From Hepsetus odoe (Eukaryota; Chordata; Actinopteri; Characiformes; Hepsetidae), in assembly GCA_017165825.1 (NCBI GenBank), contig CM029369.1, forward strand, positions 21,198,611 to 21,262,610: 64,000 nt of DNA. Direction: 5' to 3'. The notes under the pieces are model-generated. The model saw only the letters and a list, made by a program, of their open reading frames with translations. It was not told where the DNA came from and did not search any database. Position numbers and translations under genes: made by a program. This document shows positions 50,301 to 61,425 of the stretch, piece after piece (position 1 is the first letter of the stretch; each line of letters begins with the position of its first letter).

Positions 50301-52984
50301 TTATTTTCATCAATCAATAAAATGCAGTGAATGAACAAAATAGAAATCTAAATCAAATAAATTTTTGGTGACCATCCTTTGCCTTCAAAACAGCATCAGT
50401 TCTTCTAGGTACACTTGCACACAGTTTTTGAAGGAACTCAGCTGGTAGGTTGTTCCAAACATGACTGTGTTTCAGCCTACGTGTGACATTGATGATCATC
50501 AGCACCTGTTTGGTAAAACTGGTTGATCATACACCGACTATAATCCTACAGAATCCCTGACTTTGTGTGAGTGTACCTAGAAGAATTGATGCTGGTTTGA
50601 AGGCAAAAGTTAGTAACACCAAATATTGATTTGATTTAGATTTTTCTTTTGTTCGCTCACTTTGCATTTTGTAAATTGATAAAAATAAACAAACATTATT
50701 TATATTTCTGAAAGCATTTTTTTCACAGCTGCCTAAAACCTTTGCACAGTACTGTATATAAAGCTAATAAGCCCCCTAAGTACAGGATACATTTATGCTA
50801 ATGTGACATCTGTTAAGTCAATGCATGAGCACCTAGCTTCAGTGAATAGTGCACATGACCTGTTAAAATATGTTTACTGAAGATGTAAAAATATTCAGCT
50901 CACCCGTCTGGGAGGCTGGCTGCCTTTAAGCTCCAGCGTTTCATAATTTTCAGGAGTGATCTGATCTGTTTTCAGCCCCTGGTGAACATACAAATATATA
51001 TATATAAATTAATTACCATTTATAAAAAAGCATTATTATGATTCTGGACCCTTTCTAATTGTCATGTTCTTCATGAAACATTCAAAAATATTCACAAAAT
51101 CATGAGTTATTGGTACATTGGTATTACCCCGTTCTACATCTGGAAACATCATAGGTAGTCTTTGTGCAGATGGAGCACAGTTTATAAGGCTTTTCAAAAA
51201 AAAGCTGTTGCACTGTGAAAACCACACAAATAGAAACTCACCTCGTAGAGAGGCTCATCTACCACTGTGTTGTTGAGCTGCCTTGCGAACTAACAGGTCC
51301 ATGAGAAAGAAAGATTTAGTTCATGAAAAGAACATACGCAGGCAACATGGATCTAGCACTGCATGCATCTGTAGGACTGTCTCACCTTCATCCTGAAATA
51401 CAGAGCTGTGAAAACGATGCAGTAAAGCAGTAGAACTGCATCCAGGATGTAGCAGGTGATGGGGTCAGCCATGCCCACGGCCTCTGTAGACAAAACAGTG
51501 GAGACAAACTAATGACTAAGACTGGAAAAAATATTTAATAGCCTCCTTTGTAAGAGACAGCCTGCTCTCTGCTACAATTAGGCAAAGACATTAAAAAAGC
51601 AATTTTTTTAACATTTACAATGTGGGAGTGGGTTGGATACACAGAGTACATTGAAGCTACTTAAATGAGTGGAAAAGTACTGTGTCAGATTCTTACTTAA
51701 AGGTGATACTTGAGTTAAAACATCTACAAAAGTTGTTAACAAAAAAAGAATTGCATGCCTTTATCTTTTATCCTTTATAACAAACCTTTACCAGTTTTTA
51801 CCAGAAGTTTAAACCAACTTAAATGTAATAAAAGATAAGCCTGCACAGCATTAGCACTCACTCTCTGTCCTGCAGCAATGCACTGCTCATCTTTCTCAAC
51901 AGCACAGGCAAAGGGTGGGGGCACTGAGATTAACAAGCAGCTCTGGACCATCCGTCAAATCTATTCACTCTATTAGACAACTTTGCTTAAACCATAAGTC
52001 AACGTACAGGCGGTAAGAGAGAAAGAGGAAGATGCAGAGGACTGGAAGAAATGGAAATGTGTGATCCACTGTGGCAAACTCTAAATGGGAGCAGCCGAAA
52101 GAATATTCATATGACATTACACTAAACAGCCTATTTGCTGTAGAATGAAGCTAAAATGTAATCCTGTTTGCTTATAGCAAAAACAACTTTCCCACAACAC
52201 CTGCATTCATGAACATCTCTAACCACATTGCTTATAACTGCATTTATATTAGATTTTGTACTGAAAGGGCCCGAATTGTTAAAAAAGAATCTCTGTTCAG
52301 TAGCTGTTCTAAAATAAAATCTACTAAAATTTACTCTTGTGTGTCTTTTTTTCTGAATATAATTTCTTATGAAACTTTCAATGCCAAAAAAATATTTGAA
52401 GAATATCAGCTTATCAGGAGTGAGATATAAATAAAGGGGATGCATTTGTAATGGGAATTTAACAGTGAAAAAGTACTGACCTTCACTATTACATGAGAAA
52501 AGTGCAAATTTGCAAAAAAGTTTGAAAGAGAAAATGGTAACTAGTAGTGCCAATGTAAAAAAAAAAAAGTTTGCAATATCTTTTTAAAATTCACTAAACA
52601 AACAAACAAAAACAACAAAGAAATTTTAGGAGCAAAATGTTATATTTTAAATGTATATTTCAAAGTATTATTAATTTGTTTTATTGAAATGTATTATTAA
52701 ATTATTAAATTTATATAAAAATATTTATTATAAAGTTATAATTTCTCGGATATACGTTCTTGGTAGTAGCCATGACTATGATGTAAACAGAAAAAAGTAA
52801 ATACTAAATAAAAAGGCCACTATAATACAACACCCTAAACACCAACTATAATTAAGCAGAAATGATAACTATTCCTGTTACCCATTAAATCTGATCTACC
52901 AAAATTCAAAAAGCATTGTTTTGTTAGCTGGACATCCTGTAATACATGAGGAGACTAACTGCATCATATTTAAGAAACTAATGC

Positions 52985-53058
<74 letters not shown>

Positions 53059-56000
53059 GCATTAGTTTCTTAAATATGATGCAGTTAGTCTCCTCATGTA
53101 TTACAGGATGTCCAGCTAACAAAACAATGCTTTTTGAATTTTGGTAGATCAGATTTAATGGGTAACAGGAATAGTTATCATTTCTGCTTAATTATAGTTG
53201 GTGTTTAGGGTGTTGTATTATAGTGGCCTTTTTATTTAGTATTTACTTTTTTCTGTTTACATCATAGTCATGGCTACTACCAAGAACGTATATCCGAGAA
53301 ATTATAACTTTATAATAAATATTTTTATATAAATTTAATAATTTAATAATACATTTCAATAAAACAAATTAATAATACTTTGAAATATACATTTAAAATA
53401 TAACATTTTGCTCCTAAAATTTCTTTGTTGTTTTTNATATATATATATATATATACATACAGTGCTGTACAAAAGTTTTAGACAGCTGTGAAAAAATGCT
53501 GTAAAAAAAGAATGCATTCAGAAATATAAATAATGTTTGTTTATTTTTATCAATTTACAAAATTCAAAGTGAGTGAACAAAAGAAAAATCTAAATCAAAT
53601 CAATATTTGGTGTTACTACGTTTTGCCTTTAAACAAGCATCAATTCTTATAGGTACACTTGCACAAAGTCAGGGATTTTGTAGGATTATAGTCGGTGTAT
53701 GATCAACCAGTTTTACCAAACAGGTGCTGATGATCATCAATGTCACCTGTAGGCTGAAACACAATCATGTTTGGAACAACCGACCAGCCGAGTTCCTTCA
53801 AAAACTTTAGAATAATTGATGCTGTTTTGAAGGCAAAGGGTGGTCACACCAAATATTGATTTGATTTAGATTTCTCTTTTGTTCATTCACTGCATTTTGT
53901 TGAATGATGAAAATAAATGATTAACACTTCCATTTTTGAAAGCATTCTTTGTTTACAGCATTTTTTACTTTTGCACAGTACTGTATATATATCCTTCACA
54001 CTGGAAAAGAAAAGGTCCATTTCTGATGTGAAGTTACATTAGTGTCTGAAAGACTTCTCTCTGCTACGTGTGTGTCTTCCTGTCTGAGACTTGGCTGAAG
54101 CATGTATCTCTGTGGTCTGAGCTTGAGCTTACTTTAGAATCTAGTTCAGTGGTTTCTCTGTATGAGGTTTGCTCCTGTGGGTAGTGGGGGTGGAGTTCCT
54201 GAGGGGGCTCTTAATACTTAAAGCATTTTCAAAGTTGCTGTTAATAGGGCCTCGGGTGGCTGAAAATTGGTCACAGGCCTATCAGTAATAAGAAGTATGT
54301 ACAAATGTTTTCTAGTATAGTTATCAAAATATGCCACACAGTTTCAAAGTATTATTTCATTAAGTACTGTCTGTCTTATTTAAAGGCAATTCCACTGGTA
54401 TTGTAGAATGTCTGTACACTCATTGGTTGAGAAGTAAATAGTCAGTCAGAGAAGTTTAAAGTGATCCAGTTTATCTTAATTAGCCTAATTGATTTCTTTA
54501 CAGTAGCAGTGACAGAAATGTGTGTAAATATATTTACTTATAATTTTTGAATATACATGTATATTTTTCATCTCTAATGAACCTACGTGAGTCTTCTGAT
54601 TTGTGTTAATACTGAAAATGGTAAAATAGTTGTAAACCCAGTTAAGAAGTTTTTTATTCTACAAAACTTTCTTTTATTTTTTCTTCATTATTTTTATTCT
54701 TCATTTCTTTTATTTTTGAAATAATGTGACAATGGCTGCATTGCATTGTGTCAGAATATCATGATAACCAGTTCAGACTGACTTTAAAAATGCTTTGTAC
54801 ATTAAGAGCCTTTGTGAATTAAGAATTTTAAATTTTCACTTGAAAAGTTCATGTTTGGGGTAATGTAATTAGAGCGTAATGTAACGAAAACAGTAGTGAG
54901 TCCATATAAATACATCAAAAGTTGTTTTCCTAAAAAGCATCCGTTTTTATCACAAATTATTTTCCAGTGAAATAAGCAGCCAGGAGTAGACTTTAGAAAT
55001 AAAGGAAATTTCAATGCCACAGACTAATTACTTTAACTTTTGGTGTAATTATATTTATATTTACAATCTATTTGTAATAACAAAAGTGTTTTGGAATGCA
55101 ACTCCAAGATTTCATTGGGTGCTTTAAACCTAAGATGCATTCTCCATCAAAAAAGAACATGTTACTGTGAGATGATCAAGAGTGTTTTTGTATGTTGTTT
55201 AGTTCTTATTGATAAGTAAATACTATTTAAACAAACCATTCTTTCTATCTGGTTCATGCTTGCAATGGTGTGAAAGGTTCCTCTAAATTTAACAGAACCA
55301 GACAATCCACTCAAAACCAGCCAGGTCTCTTTTGACTGAAAGTTCTCTTCATGTATTCATTCAGTGCTGTGATACTAAATATTACCAACACAGCCCAGAA
55401 TTAATAGAGGTGACAGATACAAGAATTAGCATCTGGAAGCAGAGTATGATAAAAGATGGCCTACGATGGTGGGCTGGAGATACAAAACAACATCAGCAGC
55501 AAAGACATTTAAGCTAAAAATGAACTGCAAAAGATTCGCATGCACCACTTATTTACCCTATGAGTAAGATCTGAGCAGAGATATTTAAAGGGGCCCGCAG
55601 GAAGGGGGATGTAAAATTTAGTCACTACCAGTGTTCAAGATTACAGGTGATAAGCATGGCAAAAAACTGCTGTGAACTTTTCTGAGTGACTGCAGATCAC
55701 TAACAGCTGACCTGAGCGTTTCTATCTGTTTCTGTCTTTTTTGACAATGTAAACAACACAAGCCCATTTAATTTGTTTATTATTTAAAGATATAAATTAT
55801 TTCCAAATAGGACACAATGATGTTTTTACCTTTTTTTCCTTTTTTTTTTTTTTTTACATTTAGTGATTAGAGGTAGTCCTACCCAGACATGTTTAATTGC
55901 AGTAGAGAGACCCAACCAAGAAAAGACTTTTCTTTGGTGTGAGTTGCGCTCTGGATCTATAGTAATTGCACAGCTTTATGGCCTTCTAAAAAAGCTGCTT

Positions 56001-57338
56001 CAGGATATAAGTTAGAGTCACTAACAGTCGGCAAGGATGAAAAGTAAGTAGGTGTTTGCCCTATCCTACACATACAGCTATATGCCGTGTCCATGCAGCT
56101 CTAAACACTTTATAAAAGTAAGAAACAGTATATTTCTAAAGTTGAAGGAGAAAAGGAGAATGGCTTGCTTTATACAGAGTTCTGCATTGCATGTCCTGTT
56201 GCTCCGTTAAAACACTTACTGTACTGGATTTTTACAGCATTGAGGAACATTGTTATGCCTGACAATCCTGTTGCATTTTAGTTTCTATTAACAGGCCTGA
56301 GGCAGCAGCAAATGATAAAAGGGCCTAATAAATAATTGCACAATATACTTTGGAGCTTTGACTGTGCTTAAACAATTCAAATCGATTAGACCACAGTAAG
56401 AACAGCTTTGTTGCATTTTTATATAGAGAGTCGTGGAAAGGCCAGCATGCACAAATCTATGGTATGGCACTTCAGTTGTGGCAAATGCTACAGAAGTATT
56501 TTAGACCATTTGAAGTGGTGCCCTCTTTATGAAATTTTACACAGTATAAAGAGCAGCTGGAGCTTCCATAGTATATTAAAAAGGTAACAAATGACAAGGT
56601 TTTGCTCCTATAGCAAAAATGTGTATTTTAGCACTTACAATGACAGGCTTAGTACATCCTAATGTCTAGGGATTTAGCAGTTATATGGAACACAGTGCAA
56701 CCCTGCTCATACAAATATGACCAAACATTTCAGACTTACGGATGGGTCCTGGTCCTCCAGTTGGTTTCAGGAGATTTTAGAATCTTAGTGGATTCGTTTG
56801 ATTGGTAGAAGGTAAAATGCATGAAACTAACAATTTAAAAAAAACAATTCTTTACTTTTTAACCAAACAGCCTGACTGCTAGGTGGAAACTTTCTCTACC
56901 ACTGTGGACGGAAATAACAATGGCTTTCATTGTTAAACTTCAATATCAAAGCTAAAAGCAACATCAAAATCTGAAACATGGGCTGTCATAGCAAAGTGAC
57001 AGTTGAGGCTCAGGGTTACTGTGTTGCAATCTCCTCATTTGATGTTCCAAGTGTTCACAACTGACAAATTCTTGCTGGGTATGATTTACGCTTGGTGAGA
57101 CCAATGATGCAGAATTTGTAATAAATCTTTATAACACAAACCATGGTTGAAAAATAGGTCCTATGACCTTCACCAGATGCAGAAACCTGTAAATGAATCC
57201 AAAGCAGCTAAGATTGCGGTGGTTACTATTTCACATACTTAGCACATAATAGTACAATGAAGAAATTTTTTTTTGCTCACCTGCGGAGGAGAGTGATAAG
57301 GCCAGGCACAGCAGGTTTACTGTCCTAAACACTACCAT
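42436..57338 (-). CDS. cd247: T-cell receptor CD3 zeta chain (cd247), complete, 8 exons
   Basis: Exons on the minus strand: 57338-57281, 51483-51386, 51289-51242, 50978-50904, 49492-49460, 44809-44756, 44659-44630 and 42513-42436 (157 aa; mammalian zeta is about 164). Exon number, lengths and split points follow mammalian CD247. Residues 1-19 are a signal peptide. A very short ectodomain leads to the helix DPITCYILDAVLLLYCIVF (26-44), with the Cys30 and Asp34 needed for dimerisation and TCR assembly. ITAM 1 is Y67EGL...Y80ETL with nine residues between. ITAM 2 is Y103ESL...Y114QEI with the usual seven. Exons 7-8, which carry the third ITAM in mammals, have no tyrosine: exon 7 is PRKSKKKSKE and exon 8 ends AIEMKSIPPLPSRS. 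FcR gamma was considered and rejected, because it is much shorter with one ITAM. Confidence 0.93.
42514..44629 (-). other. cd247 intron 7
   Basis: 2.1 kb, AT-rich, with a trinucleotide array at 44303-44440. No other gene is supported. Confidence 0.6.
44303..44440. repeat. Compound trinucleotide array
   Basis: (AAT)n, then (AAC)n, (AAT)n, then (ATT)n, (AGT)n and (GTT)n. The left half is nearly the reverse complement of the right half, so the array is a quasi-palindrome. Confidence 0.9.
44810..49459 (-). other. cd247 intron 5
   Basis: 4.65 kb, largely featureless AT-rich DNA. A decayed dispersed repeat at about 45180-45440 shares words with the 14540 and 16235 copies (for example CTGCAAACTCCACACAGAAA). 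No further exon is supported. Confidence 0.55.
45180..45440 (-). mobile_element. Decayed dispersed fish repeat
   Basis: Contains GACCATGGACAGGTCACCAA, CAGACATGGTGAGAACCTGC and AAACTCCACACAGAAAAGAC, ending in a SINE-like GCCCAGGACTTCC. This is a widespread teleost repeat. It explains the open frame at 45173-45448. Confidence 0.6.
50222..50754. mobile_element. Tc1/mariner-derived element, copy C, in cd247 intron 4 region
   Basis: Lies between cd247 exons 5 and 4 (49493-50903). The left end is TGTACTGTGCAAAGGTTTTAGG and the right end CCTTTGCACAGTACTG followed by TA. Internal sequence matches copies B and D. There is no open transposase. Confidence 0.85.
52608..53435. repeat. 828-bp palindrome centred on (TA)n
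   Basis: The arm at 52608-52987 reappears as its reverse complement at 53056-53435, with a (TA)n core between. Checked positions pair with a constant coordinate sum (for example 52620 with 53423 and 52978 with 53065), so there is no net indel. The right arm stops at the single N (53436). Confidence 0.9.
53460..53983. mobile_element. Tc1/mariner-derived element, copy D
   Basis: Starts CAGTGCTGTACAAAAG after TA (53458-53459) and ends TTTTGCACAGTACTG before TA (53984-53985), giving a clean TA target-site duplication. It has fold-back internal structure and no transposase frame. Confidence 0.9.
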
Positions 57339-57339
57339 C

Positions 57340-57840
57340 ACATTCCCCTGGGACTCCAGAAATATATGTCTATTGGTCTTTATGCTGTAGCCTGGTTTCA
57401 CTGAGGGGATGTGTCAAAGTCTGTCTTGCTAGTGCTGGTTTGTAGAAGCCCCTTTCGCTAGCAGGAAATGGCCTCAGCACTTGAATCTGCTTAGTGGTGA
57501 GTGACACCATTCTCTAAGGCCTCAAAGCTCCCTCCTCAGCACCTTTAGTCCTCTCATCTCAACACCTTTGTTGCCACCCCTTCCTGTTTATTTATAGATT
57601 TACAGATATAAATGCAAACAGTATAGGTCTCTACTCTGTGACAGGTGACTGGTGACTGGTGACAAAAATACACTAATTATACCTAACCTTGTCCTCAGAT
57701 TCTGTATAAATTTATTTCAGTTATGATAGCTTAATGAACAACATATATTCATATATTCATCTTTGAGAATACATGCACAGACAAAATAGGTTCTTCAATT
57801 GTTCTTATTGTTCTTTAGTAACATTAAAACCACAGAGGGG
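57340..57840. other. cd247 upstream region
   Basis: The likely cd247 5' UTR and promoter. I see no clear TATA box. A short direct repeat GTGACTGGTGACTGGTGACA lies at about 57643-57662. Confidence 0.4.
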
Positions 57841-57995
57841 TGAAGTGAAAGTGAATATTTGCCATTGTAAAACAGCACAACACACAGTGAACCACAACAA
57901 AATGCAGCCCATACACACACGTACAGCAGGGGGCAGCCATATGCAGTGCCCAGGGAGCAGTGATGGGGACAGTACCTTGTACAACCTACTAGAGA
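57840..57995 (-). mobile_element. Partial tRNA-derived SINE (family 1)
   Basis: Tail and core only: CACAGTGAACCACAACAAAA, GGGGGCAGCCATATGCAGTG and GGGAGCAGTGATGGGGACAG. The tRNA head is missing. Confidence 0.7.
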
Positions 57996-58334
57996 TCTAC
58001 TTTAAACTGAGACACATCTTGAGGTATTAGTGACTTTTAAATGTATAATACTCAGCAACCAAGCAAAACTAATACTTGTGTTGAATTTTAGTGTTAATTG
58101 TACATTACTACACCTAATTACTGAAGTAATTTTGCACTTTTCACTTGACAGACATCTAAAAATGTTCTAATGCAAGTCATAATAAAAATCAGTAAAAGTA
58201 TCTAAAATGGGCTTTACTGTACAAAATACAAGACATTGTTTAATAAAGGTGAGTTTGGTTCTGAAACACATTGTCAGATTTCAATATCATTAGTTTATCT
58301 CCAGAGAAATACACTGAGAGGGAGATTTATACAC

Positions 58335-58505
58335 ACAAGATATTGGTGGTCTAGTGGAGGGATACTCACCACTATTGGTGGTGGTGGTCTAGTGGAGGGA
58401 TACTCAACTAAGGACCAAAAGATCACTGCTTCAGGGCCTACCTCCAGGTCCACCTCATTGGGTTCCTGACCAAAACCCTTAACCCCAAGCTGCTCCAGGG
58501 AGAAC
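58335..58505 (+). mobile_element. Partial SINE (family 2) with local duplication
   Basis: GGTGGTCTAGTGGAGGGATAC occurs twice (near 58346 and 58384), a tandem duplication of the tRNA-like head. It is followed by CCTGACCAAAACCCTTAACC, as in the 12785-12995 copy. Confidence 0.65.
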
Positions 58506-58659
58506 ACAGCATTAGGCTTAGATGTTTTCTACCTTTTAATCAATTAAGTTTGCCATCCATTGAATTCTTAAACTGAAGTCAATAAATTGTACTATTGAAC
58601 CAACTTTTCAAGATTTTCTTGACTGTTTCCAAAGTCTGTAGTCCTAGTACCTTTGAAAA

Positions 58660-58815
58660 GTGGAAAAAAGTGAAAGTGACTATTCTTGTCATTGCGAGGT
58701 CACAGCACAGCACACCACAATGAAATTGGACCTCTGCATTTAACCCATGCACAAAAACGCCGTGCAGCAGTGGGCAGCTATGAAAGCACCCGGGGAGCAG
58801 TGACGGGGTCAGTAG
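58660..58815 (-). mobile_element. Partial tRNA-derived SINE (family 1)
   Basis: AAGTGACTATTCTTGTCATT, CACAATGAAATTGGACCTCT and GCACCCGGGGAGCAGTGACG. It is truncated before the tRNA head. Confidence 0.8.
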
Positions 58816-58863
58816 CTGAGGTCAGTTGACTTTAACAAGGCCAAAATAGTCTTTTCTTAAAGA

Positions 58864-60205
58864 GTATACACTGCAGGCACAATTGTTAGGCAAGTGAGTA
58901 TTTTGAACATATCATCATTTTCATGTATATTTATGAATATAACACTTCAAGCGGTATAAACTTGAATGCTAATTGAATTTAAGCAGATCAGGTGATGTGT
59001 ATTTGTTTAATGAGGGAGGGTGTGGCTTAAGGAGATAAACACCCTATTTCAAGGTGTGTATAATTATTAGGCAGCTTCTTTTACGTAGGTAAAATGAGTA
59101 AAAAAAAATTTAACTGACTGAAAAGTCAGAAATTGTAAAAAGTCTTTCACAGGGATGCACTCTCATACTTCTGAAATTGCTAAGATATTAGGACATGATC
59201 ACAGAACCATTAAACAGTTTGTTGCAAATAGTCAACAGGGTCGCAAGAAACGTGTTGAGAAAGATGCAAATGAACTACCATAGATTTGAGTAGAATCAAA
59301 CATGAAGCTACCAGGAACCCATGATCCTACAATGCTGTCATATTCCAGAACTGAACCTACCTGGAGTGTCCAGAAGTACAAGGTGTTAAGTGCTCAGAGA
59401 CATGGCAAAGGCTGAAACCTGACCACCACTGAACAAGACACATAAGTAGAAATATCAAGACTGGGTATATAGATTAAGAAATATCTCAAGACAGATTTTT
59501 CAGGTTTTATGGACTGAAAAGGTGAGAGTGACTCTCACCTTTGACCAGATGGATGGACCCATGGCTGGATCAGAAACTGGCATGGAGCTCCTCTTTCACT
59601 CAGACGCCAGCAAGGTGGAGGTGGGGGTACTGGTATGGACTGATATTATTAAAGATGAGCCAGTTGAATCTTTTTGGGTTGAAGATGGACTCAAAGTCAA
59701 CTCCCAAAACCTACTGACAGTTTTTAGAAGAAACTTTTTTCAAGCAGTAGTTCAGGAAAAAGTCTGCATCTTTCAAGAAGACCATGATTTTACTGAAGAT
59801 GCTCCATCACATTCATGGAAGCTCTCCACTGCGTGGCCAGTAAAGTCCTAAAAGATGAAAGAATAAAGATATGGCCCCCTTCCTCACCTGAACTTAACCC
59901 TTTTGAGAGCTTGACCTTCTTAAATGGGAGATTTACAGGGAAGGAAAACAGTCCACCTCACTGAACAGTGTCTGGGAGGCAGTAGTTGAAGCTGTACAAA
60001 AAGTTGATCTTCAACAGATCATGAAACTGACAGACTCCATGAACAGAAGGCTTATGACTGTTACTGGAAAGAAGGGTGGCTATATTGGTCATGGTTTAAT
60101 TTTTTTTAAATGTCATAAATGTTTATTTGTACATTTTGAGTTTTTATTTATTATTCTCCCTTTACTGATGAAAATAAAGTGAGATGGGAAAATGTTCATT
60201 TTTCA
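58864..60205 (+). pseudogene. Degraded Tc1-like transposase element
   Basis: A left terminal region with CACAATTGTTAGGCAAGTGA is followed by a decayed transposase. The start is near MSKKNLTD, then HTSEIAKILGHDHRTIKQFV (helix-turn-helix region). Near 59520-59850 VGVLVWTDIIKDEPVESFWV and IFQEDHDFTEDAPSH correspond to the second catalytic Asp region. At about 59870 WPPSSPELNPFE corresponds to the third. Stops and indels break it, and the right end meets an RTE-like fragment. Confidence 0.75.
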
Positions 60206-60224
60206 TTTAATTGCTGTCTCTCTA

Positions 60225-60370
60225 ATATGCTAATTTCTAATCCTGTCCATCGACATCACACCCAATGAAAATCTCAGAAACTTTAACTCTGCTACCTCCA
60301 GCTCTGCTGCCTGTCTTTTCATCAGCACCACTGTCTCCAGCCTGTATAGCATAGCTGGTCACACTACCAT
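60225..60370 (-). mobile_element. RTE-like LINE fragment
   Basis: CCAATGAAAATCTCAGAAAC and TATAGCATAGCTGGTCACAC match the 30480-30600 fragment in the same orientation. Confidence 0.65.
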
Positions 60371-60714
60371 CCTGTGAACCAGTCTGTCTTTACATTGACA
60401 GGAAAAGCCTGTTTCTAAGATGAACAAGCTGGGATCCAGACTGTACATGATTAGGAACAGAGGTGTCACAGTGCTGTGAAGGCCCTGCTGAATGTGTAGC
60501 CTGCCTGTGAGCAGCGCACGCCATGTGACTGAGTCTGTTGTAACTTCATGTTTTGTTCTCACTCACGTGAGTCGTGCTGCAGTGAAAGGCACCCAGACTG
60601 GGGATTAATCCTGAGCCTGGCAATGTTTTCAAGCACACTGTCAAAAAGCCTTATTAGGAGGGTAGAGTTGGGTACTTATTTGAATTTACACACACACACA
60701 CACACATATATAGG

Positions 60715-60886
<172 letters not shown>

Positions 60887-61195
60887 CTGGTTACATTAAA
60901 TGCTAAGTCATGATGATGAAGTTTCTTATCAGTTAAACGGCGTAATTCTGAGAAAATATGTCACTATGAGATGATAAATCGTAAATATAAAAAGTATCTC
61001 GTTATCATAACAAGTCACAATAAGGAGAAATTCTCATTATAATGAGATGTTCAATCCCTAAAATGAGATCGTTCCTCGTCATTGTGATGATTTTTTTCTC
61101 TGCGTGGCGGTAACAGGTTTCCATAGTTACACATCCTGTAACTCCGAAGGGGTGTCAGCAGATGCGCTTAAGTACGCATGCTCAGAGAGGCTGAG

Positions 61196-61205
61196 CTCAC
61201 GTGAC
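61196..61205 (+). promoter_or_regulatory. CLEAR-like E-box upstream of the LAMP gene
   Basis: CTCACGTGAC matches nine of ten bases of the CLEAR consensus GTCACGTGAC bound by TFEB/TFE3. It lies 220 bases upstream of the LAMP start codon in GC-richer promoter-like sequence. LAMP genes belong to the CLEAR network in mammals. Confidence 0.55.
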
Positions 61206-61249
61206 TTAGGATTTCTTCCTGGTGCGGTGAGAAGAGTCCGTCTGCGGCC

Positions 61250-61306
61250 ATGAGAGCAAAACAAAGCAGAACAGCGCATTACTCCTCGCTTTATTTAGCC
61301 TACTAG
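61250..61306 (+). other. Possible uORF in LAMP 5' leader
   Basis: An ATG in GCGGCCATGAG opens an 18-codon frame closed by TAG before the main start. It counts as a uORF only if the transcript starts upstream of 61250. Confidence 0.35.
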
Positions 61307-61425
61307 TTAGTCCACAGAAGAGAGCACCCAGGAGTGTCCAGAATAGCAGCCGCTGAGGCCGGACTCAGGCACTTTTGAGCAAAGTGTGTGGTCTTCCTCC
61401 TCAAGGGCCCTACTTTAATGCAAAC

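Larger units (their letters stand above)
51484..57280 (-). other. cd247 intron 1
   Basis: 5.8 kb. It holds the 52608-53435 palindrome, the N at 53436, a Tc1-type element (53460-53983) and otherwise AT-rich DNA. Open frames at 52131-52553 and 55332-55517 resemble no family. Confidence 0.6.

Noticed and set aside
52131..52553. 140-codon minus-strand open frame in cd247 intron 1
   Set aside because: AT-rich, no domain or family resemblance, no splice or promoter context, and its upstream end runs toward the palindrome.
57281..57338. Possibility that the zeta-like gene is FcR gamma (fcer1g)
   Set aside because: The eight-exon layout, two ITAMs, spacing and position beside pou2f1 fit cd247. FcR gamma has one ITAM and a much shorter tail.
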